This document shows, piece after piece, positions 4,549-5,348 of a stretch of DNA of 5,348 bases. The stretch spans positions 1 through 5,348 of the forward strand of contig JAOUEG010000141.1 of NCBI GenBank assembly GCA_029858845.1, read 5' to 3'. Source of the stretch: Chloroflexota bacterium. GTDB taxonomy: Bacteria > Chloroflexota > Limnocylindria > Limnocylindrales > CSP1-4. The translations under genes were made by a program, and so were the position numbers. The notes beneath the pieces are model-generated. The model saw only the letters and a list, made by a program, of their open reading frames with translations, was not told the origin of the DNA and did no database searches. Position 1 is the first letter of the stretch. The number at the start of each line of letters is the position of its first letter.

Positions 4549-5348
4549 TCAGGCCGCCGGCAGGAAGTCGATGGGGTACAGGATCGTCACCGTCGGTACG
4601 CCCTGCTTGGCGCCGAAATCGAAAGTCTTGACGCGCTCGACCACCTGGGCCGAGAGCTGCGGGGCGTTCATGTCGGTGGACTGCAGCGCACACAGGGAGA
4701 CGCTGCCGTCGGGCTCGATGCGGATGCGCAGGATCATCTGCCCCTGCAGCGTGGGGTCCCTGCGGAGCTCGCGGTTGTAGAGCCGGTAGAGCGCCGCCTT
4801 GTGGCGGTCGAACACGATCTGGATCTCCTCGTCGGTGCGCGCGAGCCCCGGCCCACCGCCGCTCAGGGGTCGCCCCGTGCCTCCGCCCGAGCCGATCGAG
4901 CTGGTGGCGCGCGCCACCTGGACGCCCCCGATGCCTCCGCCGCCCGATCCGCCGACGTTGCGACTCAGCGAAGCCAGGTTGATGCCGCCGCTGGATCCGG
5001 TCGCCCGGGTCGCCACCATGGATCGGGTCGTCCAACCGACCGCGGCCTCGCCGGAGTCGTCGATGCGCGCGTTCGCGCCGAGACGAGCGGCGGGATCGTT
5101 CTCGGCGAGACCCGAGAACTTCTCGCGGAAGGCGAGGATCCCCTTCGACGCGGTGGCTGGCTTCGGCGACCACTCCGGGTCCGACTTGGGCGCCGCCTCC
5201 TCCGGCACGAGCTCCTCGGTCGGCTCCGGCTTGGTCTCCTGGACAAGAGATTCCTGCGGAGCCGGCGGCGGCGGCAGCGGAAGCTGCGTGCTGATGAGGC
5301 GAGTCAGGCGGTCCGGGACCTGGATCTGCTCCCAGGGCTCGGGCAGGG
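4549..5348 (-). CDS. AgmX/PglI C-terminal domain (TonB-C-like) protein, N-terminus outside window
   Basis: The frame is open from the window edge to TGA at 4551-4549, giving 265 visible residues. A GTG at 5208 is in frame but is an internal Val, since the proline-rich sequence continues upstream without a break. Visible parts in order are a Pro/Glu-rich segment (LPLPPPPAP, KPEPTEE), a linker rich in Gly and Ser (GGSGGGGIGG), and a C-terminal domain of about 95 residues. That domain begins RTDEEIQIVFDRHKAALYRL, contains DPTLQGQMILRIRIEPDGSV, and ends FDFGAKQGVPTVTILYPIDF. The ending is characteristic of the AgmX/PglI C-terminal family, related in fold to TonB C-termini. Such proteins usually have one N-terminal membrane helix or cytoplasmic sensor part, span the periplasm with Pro-rich linkers, and work with ExbB/ExbD- or TolQ/R-type motors, some in gliding motility. 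The partner genes would lie upstream, outside the window. It is separated from the next gene by 273 bases, so the two are probably expressed separately. Confidence 0.9.
   Translation of the reverse strand, partial: LPEPWEQIQVPDRLTRLISTQLPLPPPPAPQESLVQETKPEPTEELVPEEAAPKSDPEWSPKPATASKGILAFREKFSGLAENDPAARLGANARIDDSGEAAVGWTTRSMVATRATGSSGGINLASLSRNVGGSGGGGIGGVQVARATSSIGSGGGTGRPLSGGGPGLARTDEEIQIVFDRHKAALYRLYNRELRRDPTLQGQMILRIRIEPDGSVSLCALQSTDMNAPQLSAQVVERVKTFDFGAKQGVPTVTILYPIDFLPAA

Noticed and set aside
4457..5246. Alternative minus frames (238 and 93 codons) and a plus frame (4445-4780) over the AgmX-like gene
   Set aside because: Their products are Arg-rich low-complexity strings, whereas the frame ending at 4549 gives a recognisable C-terminal domain.

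Overview
The window is GC-rich bacterial DNA in which everything I can support lies on the minus strand. It reads as a Gram-negative chromosome segment: a TonB/AgmX-type periplasmic protein, a Sec-type signal peptide, and a GEMM-I (cyclic di-GMP class I) riboswitch. Riboswitches of this class are common in delta- and gammaproteobacteria. I cannot name the taxon with confidence.

Reading in the direction of transcription, from high to low coordinates, there are three parts. (1) At 5348-4549 is the 3' part of a gene whose product has a proline-rich and then glycine-rich linker and ends in an AgmX/PglI-type (TonB-C-like) domain. Its start lies outside the window. (2) At 4548-4276 is a 273-base leader region. 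It holds two small inverted repeats, a weak -10-like element, a complete and well-conserved cyclic di-GMP-I riboswitch aptamer (4441-4350), a 74-base expression platform, and a hairpin that covers part of the Shine-Dalgarno sequence. (3) From 4275 to the window edge at 1 is a single open reading frame of at least 1425 codons. It encodes a secreted repeat protein with a signal peptide, a cysteine-containing N-terminal module, two tandem copies of a ~490-505-residue superunit, each made of three Ig-like DUF11/isopeptide-type modules, and then shorter DUF11-type repeats. It runs out of the window without a stop codon.

The most interesting arrangement is the second messenger sensor placed directly before a giant extracellular adhesin-like or matrix-like protein. 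The inferred logic is that cellular cyclic di-GMP, through the riboswitch and probably through access to the ribosome binding site, sets production of a long surface protein when the cell moves between motile and attached life. The neighbouring AgmX/TonB-like protein may belong to an envelope energy-transduction or motility machine, but the riboswitch lies downstream of it and would not be expected to control it.

Many long overlapping reading frames on both strands, including a 933-codon one in a second minus frame (4372-1571), are GC-driven shadows of the giant gene and were not annotated.
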